Shown here piece by piece: positions 55,756-64,000 of a DNA stretch of 64,000 nt (the first letter of the stretch is position 1; the number at the start of each line of letters is the position of its first letter). A program made the position numbers and the translations under genes. The notes under the pieces were generated by a model. That model saw nothing but the letters and a program-made list of their open reading frames with translations. It had not been told where the DNA came from and did no database searches. This DNA comes from Pseudomonadota bacterium (GTDB lineage: Bacteria > Pseudomonadota > Gammaproteobacteria > Burkholderiales > Sulfuricellaceae): the NCBI GenBank assembly GCA_021801705.1, contig JAJYXP010000044.1:62001-126000 (forward strand), written 5' to 3'.

Positions 55756-57093
55756 ATGTCATTTTCCACTCTCGGCCTGTCCGATGAAATTGTCCGTGCC
55801 GTCACCGAACGCGGCTACACCGCCCCCACACCGATCCAGATGCAGGCGATTCCCGCCGTGCTTTCGGGCGGCGACCTGCTGGCCGGCGCGCAGACCGGCA
55901 CCGGCAAGACCGCCGGCTTTACCCTGCCGATTTTGCACCGGCTATCCGACGCCAGCGTCAAGGGCCCGTCCAGCGGCCGCCCGCCGATCCGGGCGCTGAT
56001 CCTCATCCCCACCCGTGAACTTGCTGCGCAGGTGGAGGAAAGCGTACGCGAGTACGGGAAGTATCTGAAACTGAATTCGATGACGATGATCGGCGGGGTC
56101 AATATCAATCCGCAAATCACGAAACTGAAAAGCCGCGTGGATATTCTGGTCGCCACCCCGGGGCGTCTGCTCGACCACGTTCAGCAGAAAACCGTCGACC
56201 TGTCTCACGTTGAGATCCTGGTGCTGGACGAAGCCGATCGCATGCTGGACATGGGTTTCATCCGCGACATCAAGAAGATTCTCGCGCTGCTGCCCAAGCA
56301 CAGGCAGAACCTGCTGTTTTCCGCCACTTTCTCGGACGAGATCAAGGCGCTGGCAGACGGGCTTCTGAACAAGCCTGCGATGATCGAGGTGGCACGGCGC
56401 AACGCCACCGCCGACAATGTGGCGCACAAGGTCTACCCGGTGGATAGGGACAAGAAGCGCGCACTGCTCACGCACCTCATCAGGCAGCACAATTGGTCCC
56501 AGGTGCTGGTGTTCACCCGCACCAAGCACGGCGCCAACCAGTTGGCCGAACATCTGGTCAAAAACGACATCCCGGCGCTGGCGATCCACGGCAACAAGAG
56601 CCAGTCGGCACGGACTCGTGCCTTGAGCGAATTCAAGGACGGCAGCCTGCGGGTACTGGTCGCAACAGACATAGCCGCCCGCGGCATCGATGTCGTTGAC
56701 TTGCCGCACGTGGTCAATTTCGAACTGCCCAACGTGCCGGAGGACTACGTCCACCGCATCGGACGTACCGGCCGCGCTGGCGCGTCAGGTGAAGCCGTAT
56801 CGCTGGTGTGCGTCGATGAATACAAGCTGCTGGCGGATATCGAAAGGCTGCTCAAGCGGGAATTGCCAGAGGAAGTGGTTCCGGGTTTCGAGCCAGACCG
56901 GAATGCCAAGCCCGAGCCGATCCAGAACGGACGCGGATCGATGGCCGGACGGGGCCGGCCCGCAGGCCGTTCCTCCCCCCGGTCTTCGGCACAGGGAGCG
57001 GCCAAACCCAGGACCGCGCCAGCAGGTACGGGTGGTGGCAATACTGGTGCGCGGCCGCCATCGCTGCACCGTTCCGGCGGACGCCATCGCTGA
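55756..57093 (+). CDS. rhlE: DEAD-box RNA helicase RhlE
   Basis: A 445-residue DEAD-box helicase. Motifs: Q motif [10 protein letters not shown], Walker [21 protein letters not shown] as [26 protein letters not shown] and [10 protein letters not shown], then a low-complexity basic tail ([15 protein letters not shown]). Acts on ribosomal or messenger RNA. ATG 55756 follows GGAG; a longer frame upstream lacks a site. A TGTTAGAAT extended -10-like word lies near 55624, leaving a leader of over 100 bases, as in cold-inducible helicase genes. Confidence 0.94.
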   Translation: MSFSTLGLSDEIVRAVTERGYTAPTPIQMQAIPAVLSGGDLLAGAQTGTGKTAGFTLPILHRLSDASVKGPSSGRPPIRALILIPTRELAAQVEESVREYGKYLKLNSMTMIGGVNINPQITKLKSRVDILVATPGRLLDHVQQKTVDLSHVEILVLDEADRMLDMGFIRDIKKILALLPKHRQNLLFSATFSDEIKALADGLLNKPAMIEVARRNATADNVAHKVYPVDRDKKRALLTHLIRQHNWSQVLVFTRTKHGANQLAEHLVKNDIPALAIHGNKSQSARTRALSEFKDGSLRVLVATDIAARGIDVVDLPHVVNFELPNVPEDYVHRIGRTGRAGASGEAVSLVCVDEYKLLADIERLLKRELPEEVVPGFEPDRNAKPEPIQNGRGSMAGRGRPAGRSSPRSSAQGAAKPRTAPAGTGGGNTGARPPSLHRSGGRHR

Positions 57094-57186
57094 CTCAAAA
57101 TCAAAGGGTAGAGTCCTGATGTAAAACTCGACTCTTTATGCCCCTGTATAAGGGGCGGATTGACTGCCTCGGCACGCTGAATTCAC

Positions 57187-57456
57187 TCAACTGCCCAAAC
57201 CTTTTTTCAGTAACTCCGCCACCACCTCGTTCAGTCCCATCTGGCGTTCTTGCGCCAGCAACTGAACCTGTTTCACCAGATCGCCATTCAGTTTGACTGC
57301 GAAGGGCACCAGACCTAGCGCCTGGTCGAGCTTGCGCTGTTCGCGCCGGTCCAGGGCGGCGGGAGCCTCCTTGCCGAAACGTCCGGTCATGCCGGATTGG
57401 TTGATCTGGCTCTTTATTTTCAACCCTATGTTCTTTTCCAGGTCGGTTCTCTTCAC
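57187..57456 (-). CDS. Conserved small protein of unknown function
   Basis: An 89-residue protein read from a GTG (VKRTDLEKNIGLKIKSQINQ). The N terminus is basic and the C terminus is helical, ending LAQERQMGLNEVVAELLKKG, reminiscent of ribbon-helix-helix or small DNA-binding proteins but not assignable. A longer frame to 57516 is less likely. It is convergent with rhlE and downstream of the nitronate monooxygenase gene. Confidence 0.55.
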   Translation of the reverse strand: MKRTDLEKNIGLKIKSQINQSGMTGRFGKEAPAALDRREQRKLDQALGLVPFAVKLNGDLVKQVQLLAQERQMGLNEVVAELLKKGLGS

Positions 57457-57546
57457 GGCCTCATGTCCTTGTCGAATTAAGATGCTGCATTCTACGCAGT
57501 ATTTGCTCAAGCCCATCCGGTAATTTTTCCCGGGATGGGGGCTGTT

Positions 57547-58803
57547 CTAAAGTGAAAGTGCTGGTGGCAAAGCGATCTTCTGGTCGACACTGTACTGGTA
57601 GTCGCGAAACACGTGCTCCGCGCTGAGGATCTGGTAACTGCCGTCCGCAAGGCGGTGTGTGGTGTCCTTGAGGCGGTAGGTGTAATGCCCGCAGGTCCAG
57701 CAGTTGAAGTTGCGCATATGGGTGCAAAGGCAGGTTTTGTCTTTCACCGAGATTTTCTTTGCCTTCGGGTGGGCTGCCACCTCGCGGTTATAAGCCTCGA
57801 TGTAAGAACAATTGCCGGAGCCGTCGAGCAGGTAGCCGTAAGATTCACAGCCGGGGCGGATGCCCGAGCCGATAGCCGGGCTGCCTTTCAGCATGCGCAT
57901 CGGATAGCCTGTAGGCGAAACGGTGTTGACCTCGATGTCGTCCTCGGTGGCTTTGATGTACTCCTGTATGATCTTCTCCGGCAGGCCGCACTCGCGCACC
58001 GCGGTGAAGCGCGTTGCCACCTGCACTGCCGCGGCGCCGCTTTCAAGGAAGGACACGGCATCGCTGCCGGTGAAAATTCCGCCGGCGGCAATAAGCGGAA
58101 TATTCAATTTCTCTCTCTGCAAATACTGCAGAATCTCGACCATGATCGTGCGCAGATCGTATTTCGCCCAATCCATGTCGAAGCCGAGATGTCCGCCGGC
58201 CAGCGGCCCTTCGACCACGATGAAATCCGGCAGACGGTTGAGTTTGGCTGTCTTGCGCAGGAACAACTGTAGCGCCCGAAGCGAGGAGACAATGATGCCG
58301 AGCTTGGCATCACGAAAACGCGGATGACCTTCCATCAACGCGAACGAGCCCAGATGGAGCCCGGCGCTCAGCGTGATGCCGTCAATGCCGGCATCAAGGG
58401 CTGTGCGCAGGCGTACGCGCAGCGTTTCGCGCGGCGCGTTCATTGTCAGCTTTTCCATGCAGTTGATGAAGATCATCCCTTCACCGCGCTTGGCCTCCAT
58501 GGCTCGGCTGACGTGCATGCGCGTTGCCTCCGCGACCTGGCCGAGATCGAATTTCACCGCGGACTTGTCGGGGTTGTCGATGTTGTACTTGTACTGCTTG
58601 AGCTTCTCCTTGACGAAGTGCGTCTTGAAGCGCCGGTCGGTGACGGTCGGCAACATGGCGTCCGAGATGTGGCCGATGCCGCCAAGGCGCGCCGCCTCGA
58701 GCGCGAGCTCTGCGGTCGAGATGTCCACGCCCATCCCGCCAATAATGATCGGCACCAGTTCCTGTTTGCCGAAACGCAGGCGGAAATCATCTACACATTT
58801 CAT
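57547..58803 (-). CDS. Nitronate monooxygenase-like flavoprotein
   Basis: A 418-residue TIM-barrel flavoprotein of the NMO/2-nitropropane dioxygenase group, which includes enoyl reductase FabK relatives. Features: PIIIGGMGVDIS at the start, LIAAGGIFTGSDAVSFLESG and AAAVQVATRF for phosphate binding of FMN, and GPLAGGHLGFD. A C-terminal extension of about 75 residues has clustered Cys/His (TCLCTHMRNFNCWTCGHY) that could bind a metal. The substrate is uncertain. Confidence 0.82.
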   Translation of the reverse strand: MKCVDDFRLRFGKQELVPIIIGGMGVDISTAELALEAARLGGIGHISDAMLPTVTDRRFKTHFVKEKLKQYKYNIDNPDKSAVKFDLGQVAEATRMHVSRAMEAKRGEGMIFINCMEKLTMNAPRETLRVRLRTALDAGIDGITLSAGLHLGSFALMEGHPRFRDAKLGIIVSSLRALQLFLRKTAKLNRLPDFIVVEGPLAGGHLGFDMDWAKYDLRTIMVEILQYLQREKLNIPLIAAGGIFTGSDAVSFLESGAAAVQVATRFTAVRECGLPEKIIQEYIKATEDDIEVNTVSPTGYPMRMLKGSPAIGSGIRPGCESYGYLLDGSGNCSYIEAYNREVAAHPKAKKISVKDKTCLCTHMRNFNCWTCGHYTYRLKDTTHRLADGSYQILSAEHVFRDYQYSVDQKIALPPALSL

Positions 58804-59300
58804 GGTTATCCTTCAAGTACCGCTGTCAGTTAAAACTATTGAGATCGTCTGGTCTCATGGCGCCCGGTCGCAGGCCTTTAACTTCAACGATATGTTTAAA
58901 CATTAGTTGCTTGGCATGACTATATTACCTGTAAAACCGGCAAAGCCTGTCCTTACTCAGCCGCTTTATCGCTTCGATTCTTCTGCTCCGGCAGGCTCCT
59001 GGCTCCATTGTACTGTACGACTTGCTTATTAGTTGACTTGTGAGATTTGAAGGGCGGCCTCAAGCAAATCCAACCCGGTGCTAATAGCCAATCACCGTAC
59101 CATTTGCAAAAAAACGTAGCAACTCCTTCCAGGCCATCCGTGCAGTTTATAAGTCAATGGAAAAATCCGTTGGCATTCTGGCTGTCGTGCATGGGTTCAA
59201 GCCCCGGTCAAATTTTTCCGGAGATAGGCTATTGTCTATCCTGTGCAAAACAGATGCGAAATGATATTGTATTAATTCATTTTTAATCCGGAACAAACCT
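58804..59300. other. Gap without a supported gene
   Basis: 497 bases upstream of the divergent NMO and DUF2802 genes. It is less G+C-rich than its surroundings. A GGGTTCAAGCCCC word near 59187 resembles a tRNA T-arm but no complete tRNA can be folded. No ORF with a recognisable product. Confidence 0.4.
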
Positions 59301-59684
59301 TTGGAATCTTTTGTTATAACCTGGCGTGAATTGCTGATAGGTGTTGTGCTGGTGCTGGCGGTTTATATCGCCGAGATGCTATTGTTGATGCGTTCATCCA
59401 AGACCCGCGGATGGCGGGTTTGGCAAAAAGGAGCTGAAGCAAATGCCAAAAGCCGCGAGTTGCAATCGCTGGAACTGGAGCTGGCCCGTTTGCACGACCA
59501 GGTCACCAGACTCCAAGCCGAAGTGGATCAGTTGAAAGCCCAGCAGGTTACCGTGACGCCTTATACCCATGCTATTCAAATGGCGCAACAGGGTATCGAT
59601 GTGGGCGAGTTGGCGGAAAGTTGCGGTATTACGCGCGGCGAGGCGGAGTTGATCGTCGCATTGCACCGTAATCAGCCGTCATGA
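59301..59684 (+). CDS. DUF2802 membrane-anchored coiled-coil protein
   Basis: A 127-residue protein: one N-terminal membrane segment (about 10-32), a coiled coil (about 52-82: SLELELARLHDQVTRLQAEV) and a short C-terminal HTH-like helix pair (GIDVGELAESCGITRGEAEL, IVALHR). DUF2802 proteins usually sit beside flagellar or chemotaxis genes. It starts at TTG 59301 behind GGAAC and overlaps the FliK-like gene by ATGA. Confidence 0.75.
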   Translation: MESFVITWRELLIGVVLVLAVYIAEMLLLMRSSKTRGWRVWQKGAEANAKSRELQSLELELARLHDQVTRLQAEVDQLKAQQVTVTPYTHAIQMAQQGIDVGELAESCGITRGEAELIVALHRNQPS

Positions 59685-60748
59685 TTCATAACGACGTCAT
59701 CAATCAGCTGCAACTGCTGGTTAAAACATCTGCGCCACCCCTGGTCGAGGTTGCCAAGACTCCGCTGGAAGAGCCCCAATGGGTGCCCGGCCAGCGCCTG
59801 ACTGCGTTGGTGGTGGCAACCCAGCCGAATGGGCGATTTCAGGTGATGATCGGCGAGCAGGTGCTGGACATGAATCTGCCGCGAAATACACAGCAAGGCG
59901 AAAATGTCGAACTGACTTTCGTGTCCAACCAGCCTCGGCTTACTTTCGTCCTTACCCGCGATCTGGCCGCTGCGGCGAGCAATAATCTTCCTGCGGAAGC
60001 CAAGCCTCAGGTTACGCTCAGTGATTCTGCCCGTTATCTGGGCGCTCTGCTGCAAAGGATTTCCGACCAGGCGGAAGGCGCAGCCTCGCCGCTAAGCAAG
60101 ACGACACCGCTGCTTTCCTCCGCACCAGGCGATATCAAGGATCTTGCCGCCACCTTGCGTAATGCTTTGTCCCAGAGCGGCTTGTTTTACGAATCGCACC
60201 AGGCACAGTGGGTGGCCGGCGAGAGAAAGCTGGCGGATTTGATGCAGGAGCCCCAGGGCAAGCTCTCAACTATTTTTTCCGGGCGCGAAGCGGTGGCTGA
60301 AACCCCTTCCAGGATTGCGCCCGCCGCCGCGCAGACGGACGGGGTTTTGACGCAGAGCGCATTGAAGCTGCCGGTTCATGCCGAGGCCGTTTCACTGGTT
60401 CAGCAGCAACTCAATACGCTCGATTCGCGCCAGCTTGTTTGGCAGGGGGAGGTATGGCAAGGCCAGACTATGGAGTGGCGGGTGGATGAGAGGAATGCGC
60501 GCGAGGGCGGCAACGGGGAAGAGGAAATGCCCCGCTGGCAGACCAGCCTGCGCTTGAAGTTGCCCAGCCTGGGAAATGTGCAAGCGACACTGGCCTTTAT
60601 TCCGCAGGGCCTGCGCATCGACCTCCAGGCGGCGGATGAAGGTACTGCTGAAATCATGAAGGGTGCGCGGAGTGGCCTGATCAGTGCCATGGAGGCCTCC
60701 GGCCTGCATGTGCTGGGCATGTCGGTGGAACGGCATGAAAAAACCTGA
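59681..60748 (+). CDS. FliK-like hook-length control family protein
   Basis: A 355-residue protein. The C-terminal third (about 255-350) matches the FliK C-terminal domain: WRVDERNAREGG, WQTSLRLKLPSLGNVQATLAFI and a conserved amphipathic end. The N-terminal part is a beta-rich region (LTALVVATQPNGRFQVMIGE) and a low-complexity linker. FliK proteins measure hook or needle length, but no flagellar genes surround this one, so it belongs to a FliK/YlqG-like stand-alone group of unclear role. It overlaps the next gene by 14 bases. Confidence 0.75.
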   Translation: MIHNDVINQLQLLVKTSAPPLVEVAKTPLEEPQWVPGQRLTALVVATQPNGRFQVMIGEQVLDMNLPRNTQQGENVELTFVSNQPRLTFVLTRDLAAAASNNLPAEAKPQVTLSDSARYLGALLQRISDQAEGAASPLSKTTPLLSSAPGDIKDLAATLRNALSQSGLFYESHQAQWVAGERKLADLMQEPQGKLSTIFSGREAVAETPSRIAPAAAQTDGVLTQSALKLPVHAEAVSLVQQQLNTLDSRQLVWQGEVWQGQTMEWRVDERNAREGGNGEEEMPRWQTSLRLKLPSLGNVQATLAFIPQGLRIDLQAADEGTAEIMKGARSGLISAMEASGLHVLGMSVERHEKT

Positions 60749-61025
60749 TAACCCGCATCTTGCTGTTGCACTGGCATACAGTGCCGGAAAATCCGCGCCG
60801 CAGGTGGTGGCAAAGGGCCGCGGCTTGCTGGCGGAGGCGATTATCGAGCGTGCCAAGGATGCCGGCGTCTACGTGCACGAGTCGCCGGAACTGGTCTCGC
60901 TGTTGATGCAGGTGGATCTGGATCAGCATATTCCACCCGAACTCTACTTTGCGGTGGCTGAGTTGCTGGCCTGGATTTATCGATTGGAACAGGGCGACGC
61001 CGGAGACGGCGCGCCGCCGGTTTAA
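60735..61025 (+). CDS. FlhB C-terminal-domain-like protein
   Basis: A 96-residue protein beginning MKKPDNPHLAVALAYSAGKS. It corresponds to the cytoplasmic export-switch domain of FlhB/YscU (PQVVAKGRGLLAEAIIERAK, then ELYFAVAELLAWIYRLEQ). The NPTH autocleavage motif of true FlhB is replaced by NPHL near residue 7, so cleavage is doubtful. It lacks the membrane part. The overlap with the FliK-like gene mirrors the FliK-FlhB functional link. Confidence 0.82.
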   Translation: MKKPDNPHLAVALAYSAGKSAPQVVAKGRGLLAEAIIERAKDAGVYVHESPELVSLLMQVDLDQHIPPELYFAVAELLAWIYRLEQGDAGDGAPPV

Positions 61026-61199
61026 CCTGAACGTCGCGTAGCGACACCTCGTCCCCCTCGCCCGTCTCGCCGGATTGAGCAGCTTTGCTGCCAATCCCGG
61101 CGGGGACACCCCTTGCGGGTGCAGGGAGGGCAGGGGTGAGGGGAACGGTCATGGCGAGCGCGACGATCATGATTTGTGGCGGCGCGATTGCCATGGCCG
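61026..61199. repeat. Dispersed palindromic repeat between flhB-like and glnD
   Basis: GTCGCGTAGCGAC near 61033 is a short palindrome. CAGCTTTGCTG, and CCCGGCGGGGACACCCCTTG from 61098, belong to the same dispersed module as 44519-44580. Facing CCCCTCGCCC and GGGGTGAGGGG words can pair. No gene is supported. Confidence 0.55.
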
Positions 61200-63761
61200 T
61201 TAGGTTTGCAATTGCTGTAGCAGGTCTGTTTCCAGCCGTAGAATGGCTTGCGGATTTTCGAGTTCCACGCCGGTGATCAGGAAGGTATCCTCGGCGCGTT
61301 CGCCGAGCGTGGCGATTTTCGCGGTATGCAGGTGAATGCGGTGCTTCAGCAGCACTTGCGCGATGCGGGACAGCAAGCCCGGGCGATCGCCTGCAACTAC
61401 CGACAGCACAGAATAGACGCCTTTTTCGTCCGGCCTGATCGAGATTTCCGGCGCGATCGGAAAATGTTTGAGATGGCGGCTCAGGCGGCTTTGCAGTGGG
61501 GCATCCAGCACCGCGGACTGTGTCAGGCGCTGCGTGAGTTCATATTCGATAAAGTTAAGCAGGTCACGATAATGAGCGGCGCGGTTGGCCTCGTCCAGTA
61601 CCACGAAGCTGTCCAGGGCATAGCCGTGGCGGGTGGTGTGGATCTTGGCTTCCACGATGTTGAAGTCGGTCCGCTCAAAAAAGCTGCAAATGCGGGCGAA
61701 CAGGTCGTCCCGGTCCGGCGTATAGATCATGACCTGGATGCCTTCCCCGGCCGGGCTTAAGCGTGCCTTGACGAGCAGTTGTGCTGCGTCCTTGCCATAG
61801 AGGCAGCGGCTATGCCAGGCAATTTCCTGTGCCTCGTGCCGCAGAAAATATCCCGGTTCCAGTTGCGCCCATAGCGCTTGATGCGCGTCGTTGCTGAAGG
61901 CGTACAGACGGAGGATTTTCAAGGCCTCGGCTTGCCGTTCCTGCAGGTGCGATTCCAGTGGGGCCGCACCGCCTGAAAGATAACGCTGCGTCGCCCGGAG
62001 CAGGTCTTCCAGCAGCTTTCCCTTCCATGCGTTCCAGACTTTGGGGCTGGTGCCGCGAATATCTGCAACCGTAAGCAGGTAGAGGGCAACAAGATGGCGC
62101 TGGTCGTGGACATGGGCGGCGAAGGTCTCGATCACATCCGGGTCGCTGATGTCCTGCTTTTGGGCCGTGGCCGACATGACAAGATGGTTTTCCACCAGCC
62201 AGGCCACCAGGTCGGTATCTTCTTTATCCAGGCAATGCCGTTTGCAGAAGCGGCGTGCATCTACCGTGCCCAGCCTGGAGTGGTCGCCGCCGCGCCCCTT
62301 GGCAATGTCGTGAAACAGGCCGGCCAGATAGAGCACTTCCGGACGTTCGAAATTGTTGATCAGCGCGCTGGCCAGCGGAAACTCATGGGCGAATTCCGGA
62401 ATGGTAAGGCGCCGCAGGTTGCGCACCACCATCATGATGTGCTCATCCACCGTGTAGACGTGGAACAGGTCGTGCTGCATCTGGCCGACAATCCGTCCAA
62501 AGGCCGGAATATAGCGCCCCAGGATGCCAAGCTGGTTCATTCTGCGCAGCTCGTGGGTGAGTCCATGCGGTTGGCGCATGATCTCCATGAACATTTGCCG
62601 ATTTTGGGTCTGGCGCCGGAAATCTGCATCGATTTTCGGCAGCGAGCGCCACAGTGCGCGCAGGGTAGCTGCGCTCATGCCTATCAGTTCCGGACGTTGC
62701 TGCAGCAGCAGAAAACTTTCCATGATGCTGCTAGGCACGCGCTGGAATAAATCGTCATCGGCTATTTCGAGCAGTCCGTTGCGGGCCTGAAAGCGTTCGT
62801 TGATCGGTTTAACCTGTGGTGAGTCGGCAGGGAAAACACGCGCCCGCAGGTTTATCAGCAATATCTCGTTAAACAGGCTAACCGCCTTGGCGGCACGGTA
62901 ATAAGATTGCATCAACTGTTCGCTGGCCTTGCGCTGCGCCTTGTCCGCAAACCCGCATTGCTCCGCAAGGCTCGACTGGTGATCGAACAGAAGGCGGTCT
63001 TCGCGCCGTTTTGCGAGGTAATGCAGGCGGATGCGCAGATTTTCCAGGAATAGCTCGTGGCGCCGGATTTGACCGGCTTCCCGAGGGGTAATGATGGCTT
63101 CGTCCGCCAGTTTTTTCCACGAGTTTCCCAGGCCGATGGCGCGGCTGATCCACAGAATATTCTGCAAATCCCTGAGCCCCCCCGGGCTTTCTTTCAGGTT
63201 GGGCTCCAGGTTGTAGGCGGTATCGTGGAAACGGGCGTGGCGTTGCTGCTGCTCCAGCAGTTTCGCCTCGAAAAAGTCCTGGGCGCTGAGGTTTTCCCGT
63301 ATGGAGGTGGCAAGTCTCCCGAACAACTTGCGGTTTCCGGCCAGGAAACGTGATTCAAGCAAATTGGTCTGGACCGTAATGTCTTTGGCTTCCTCCAGGC
63401 ATTCGTGCAGCGTGCGCACGCTGTGACCGACTTCCAGCCCGATATCCCAGAGCAAGCCGACGAGCTGCTCCAATTTCTGTTCGGGCATTTTATCCCGGCT
63501 GGCCGGCAAGAGAATCAGCAGGTCAATGTCGGAACCGGGATAAAGTTGTTTACGCCCGTAACCGCCGACGGCGATCAGCGTGCAGGTGTCGGGCAGGGAA
63601 ATTTGCTGCCATATGGTTCGAAGCAGCTTGTCCACCAGGCTGCTATGCCCCCCCAGGAGTGCGCTGGCGCTGCACTTTTCCAGATAGGCCTGGCGCAACA
63701 TATTCCTGCCGTGCCGAAGAAACTCTCGCCAGTAGGATACGTCCGGGGAGGGATGCGTCAT
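61200..63761 (-). CDS. glnD: [Protein-PII] uridylyltransferase/uridylyl-removing enzyme
   Basis: An 853-residue bifunctional nitrogen sensor that uridylylates PII when glutamine is low and removes UMP when it is high. The nucleotidyltransferase domain has GGYGRKQLYPGSDIDLLILL, the HD hydrolase domain has YLAGLFHDIAKGRGGDH, and two C-terminal ACT domains sense glutamine (DRDDLFARICSFFERTDFNI and GDRPGLLSRIAQVLLKHRIH). It starts five bases after the map stop, on the same strand, the usual map-glnD order in this group. No glnB or glnK is nearby. Confidence 0.96.
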   Translation of the reverse strand: MTHPSPDVSYWREFLRHGRNMLRQAYLEKCSASALLGGHSSLVDKLLRTIWQQISLPDTCTLIAVGGYGRKQLYPGSDIDLLILLPASRDKMPEQKLEQLVGLLWDIGLEVGHSVRTLHECLEEAKDITVQTNLLESRFLAGNRKLFGRLATSIRENLSAQDFFEAKLLEQQQRHARFHDTAYNLEPNLKESPGGLRDLQNILWISRAIGLGNSWKKLADEAIITPREAGQIRRHELFLENLRIRLHYLAKRREDRLLFDHQSSLAEQCGFADKAQRKASEQLMQSYYRAAKAVSLFNEILLINLRARVFPADSPQVKPINERFQARNGLLEIADDDLFQRVPSSIMESFLLLQQRPELIGMSAATLRALWRSLPKIDADFRRQTQNRQMFMEIMRQPHGLTHELRRMNQLGILGRYIPAFGRIVGQMQHDLFHVYTVDEHIMMVVRNLRRLTIPEFAHEFPLASALINNFERPEVLYLAGLFHDIAKGRGGDHSRLGTVDARRFCKRHCLDKEDTDLVAWLVENHLVMSATAQKQDISDPDVIETFAAHVHDQRHLVALYLLTVADIRGTSPKVWNAWKGKLLEDLLRATQRYLSGGAAPLESHLQERQAEALKILRLYAFSNDAHQALWAQLEPGYFLRHEAQEIAWHSRCLYGKDAAQLLVKARLSPAGEGIQVMIYTPDRDDLFARICSFFERTDFNIVEAKIHTTRHGYALDSFVVLDEANRAAHYRDLLNFIEYELTQRLTQSAVLDAPLQSRLSRHLKHFPIAPEISIRPDEKGVYSVLSVVAGDRPGLLSRIAQVLLKHRIHLHTAKIATLGERAEDTFLITGVELENPQAILRLETDLLQQLQT

Positions 63762-63766
63762 GAAGG

Positions 63767-64000
63767 TCAGCGAATGAAATCTGGCTTTTTGGGAGACCCG
63801 GCGGAGACGGTTAAAACTTCATAGTCCGTTTCGGTGACCAGGACGGTATGCTCCCATTGCGCCGAAAGGCTGTGATCCTTGGTGACGATGGACCAGCCGT
63901 CGCCAAGCTGGCGGATATCACGCCGTCCGGCGTTAATCATCGGCTCGACGGTGAATATCATGCCCGGGACCAATTCGATGCCGGTTCCTGCCCTGCCATA
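63767..64000 (-). CDS. map: Methionine aminopeptidase, C-terminal part (runs off window)
   Basis: The last 77 residues of a type I methionine aminopeptidase, open at the window edge. Visible: GTGIELVPGMIFTVEPMINAG with a metal-ligand Glu, and SAQWEHTVLVTETDYEVLT with the last metal-ligand Glu. It removes the initiator Met from new proteins. The remainder lies outside the window. It is followed at five bases by glnD. Confidence 0.95.
   Translation of the reverse strand, partial: YGRAGTGIELVPGMIFTVEPMINAGRRDIRQLGDGWSIVTKDHSLSAQWEHTVLVTETDYEVLTVSAGSPKKPDFIR

Noticed and set aside
59044-59215. Possible tRNA: T-arm-like GGGTTCAAGCCCC and a matching acceptor GATTTGA/TCAAATT
   Set aside because: The acceptor strands are about 160 bases apart, the T-stem has only four pairs including a G-T, and no anticodon arm or CCA end can be placed.

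Overview
This is a chromosomal window of a G+C-rich (near 60% by eye, not counted) Gram-negative bacterium. Gene order and protein sequences point to the Betaproteobacteria, probably the Nitrosomonadales (Sulfuricella/Gallionella-like), but the species cannot be named from sequence alone. Typical neighbourhoods are rpoE-rseA-rseB-rseC-mucD-grx-lepA-lepB-DUF4845-rnc-era, yciB-yciI-bolA-parvulin, trpS-lon-scpA-scpB-rluB, ygfZ next to ygfX, and glnD-map. No rRNA, convincing tRNA, CRISPR array, intact insertion sequence or prophage was seen.

Layout. 1-3.2 kb: most of purL (5' end outside the window) and a CDGSH Fe-S protein. 3.3-20 kb: an accessory stress island. It has a NarX-like sensor kinase, a coupled small ORF and NarL-type regulator, a cardiolipin synthase-like protein, a glucoamylase / glucose-dehydrogenase / transporter operon with a collapsed GMC oxidoreductase, an EmrAB efflux pair, an orphan CcoQ with a membrane cytochrome c, a glycine-zipper-like stress protein, YfdX, HdeA and a small secreted protein. 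Four intergenic sites in this island share one unusual array: a TGAC-N4-GTCA palindrome followed by TGAC half-sites at 22-23 bp steps. The gene content (NarL-type regulator, EmrAB-type pump, YfdX, HdeA) recalls the EvgA regulon of E. coli.

20-31.8 kb: housekeeping genes. These are a parvulin, BolA, YciI, YciB, a PHP phosphatase, YciO, an M50 protease, TrpS, Lon, the condensin partners ScpA and ScpB, the pseudouridine synthase RluB and a UPF0149/SEC-C protein. 32-37 kb: one isolated 1634-residue protein with an Mrr-like nuclease domain, a NACHT NTPase and a long helical-repeat C terminus. It is a candidate anti-phage NLR-like protein of visibly different base composition. 37.5-44.5 kb: katG with an OxyR-type operator, a beta-CASP RNA exonuclease-like protein, ygfZ, ygfX and nadB.

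44.9-53.8 kb: the envelope-stress sigma operon and the lepA-lepB-rnc-era block, followed by a cobalamin-type radical SAM protein where recO-pdxJ are often found. 55.7-61 kb: an RhlE-type helicase, a nitronate monooxygenase-like protein and an orphan DUF2802 / FliK-like / FlhB-tail-like trio. 61.2-64 kb: glnD and the 3' end of map.

Small repeats are frequent. They include two miniature inverted-repeat elements with the same ends but unrelated cores, heptamer tandem repeats that have entered two reading frames (purL and the PHP gene), a 72-74 bp direct repeat at the nadB start, and several palindromes. All coordinates were read by eye; no database search or composition count was run.
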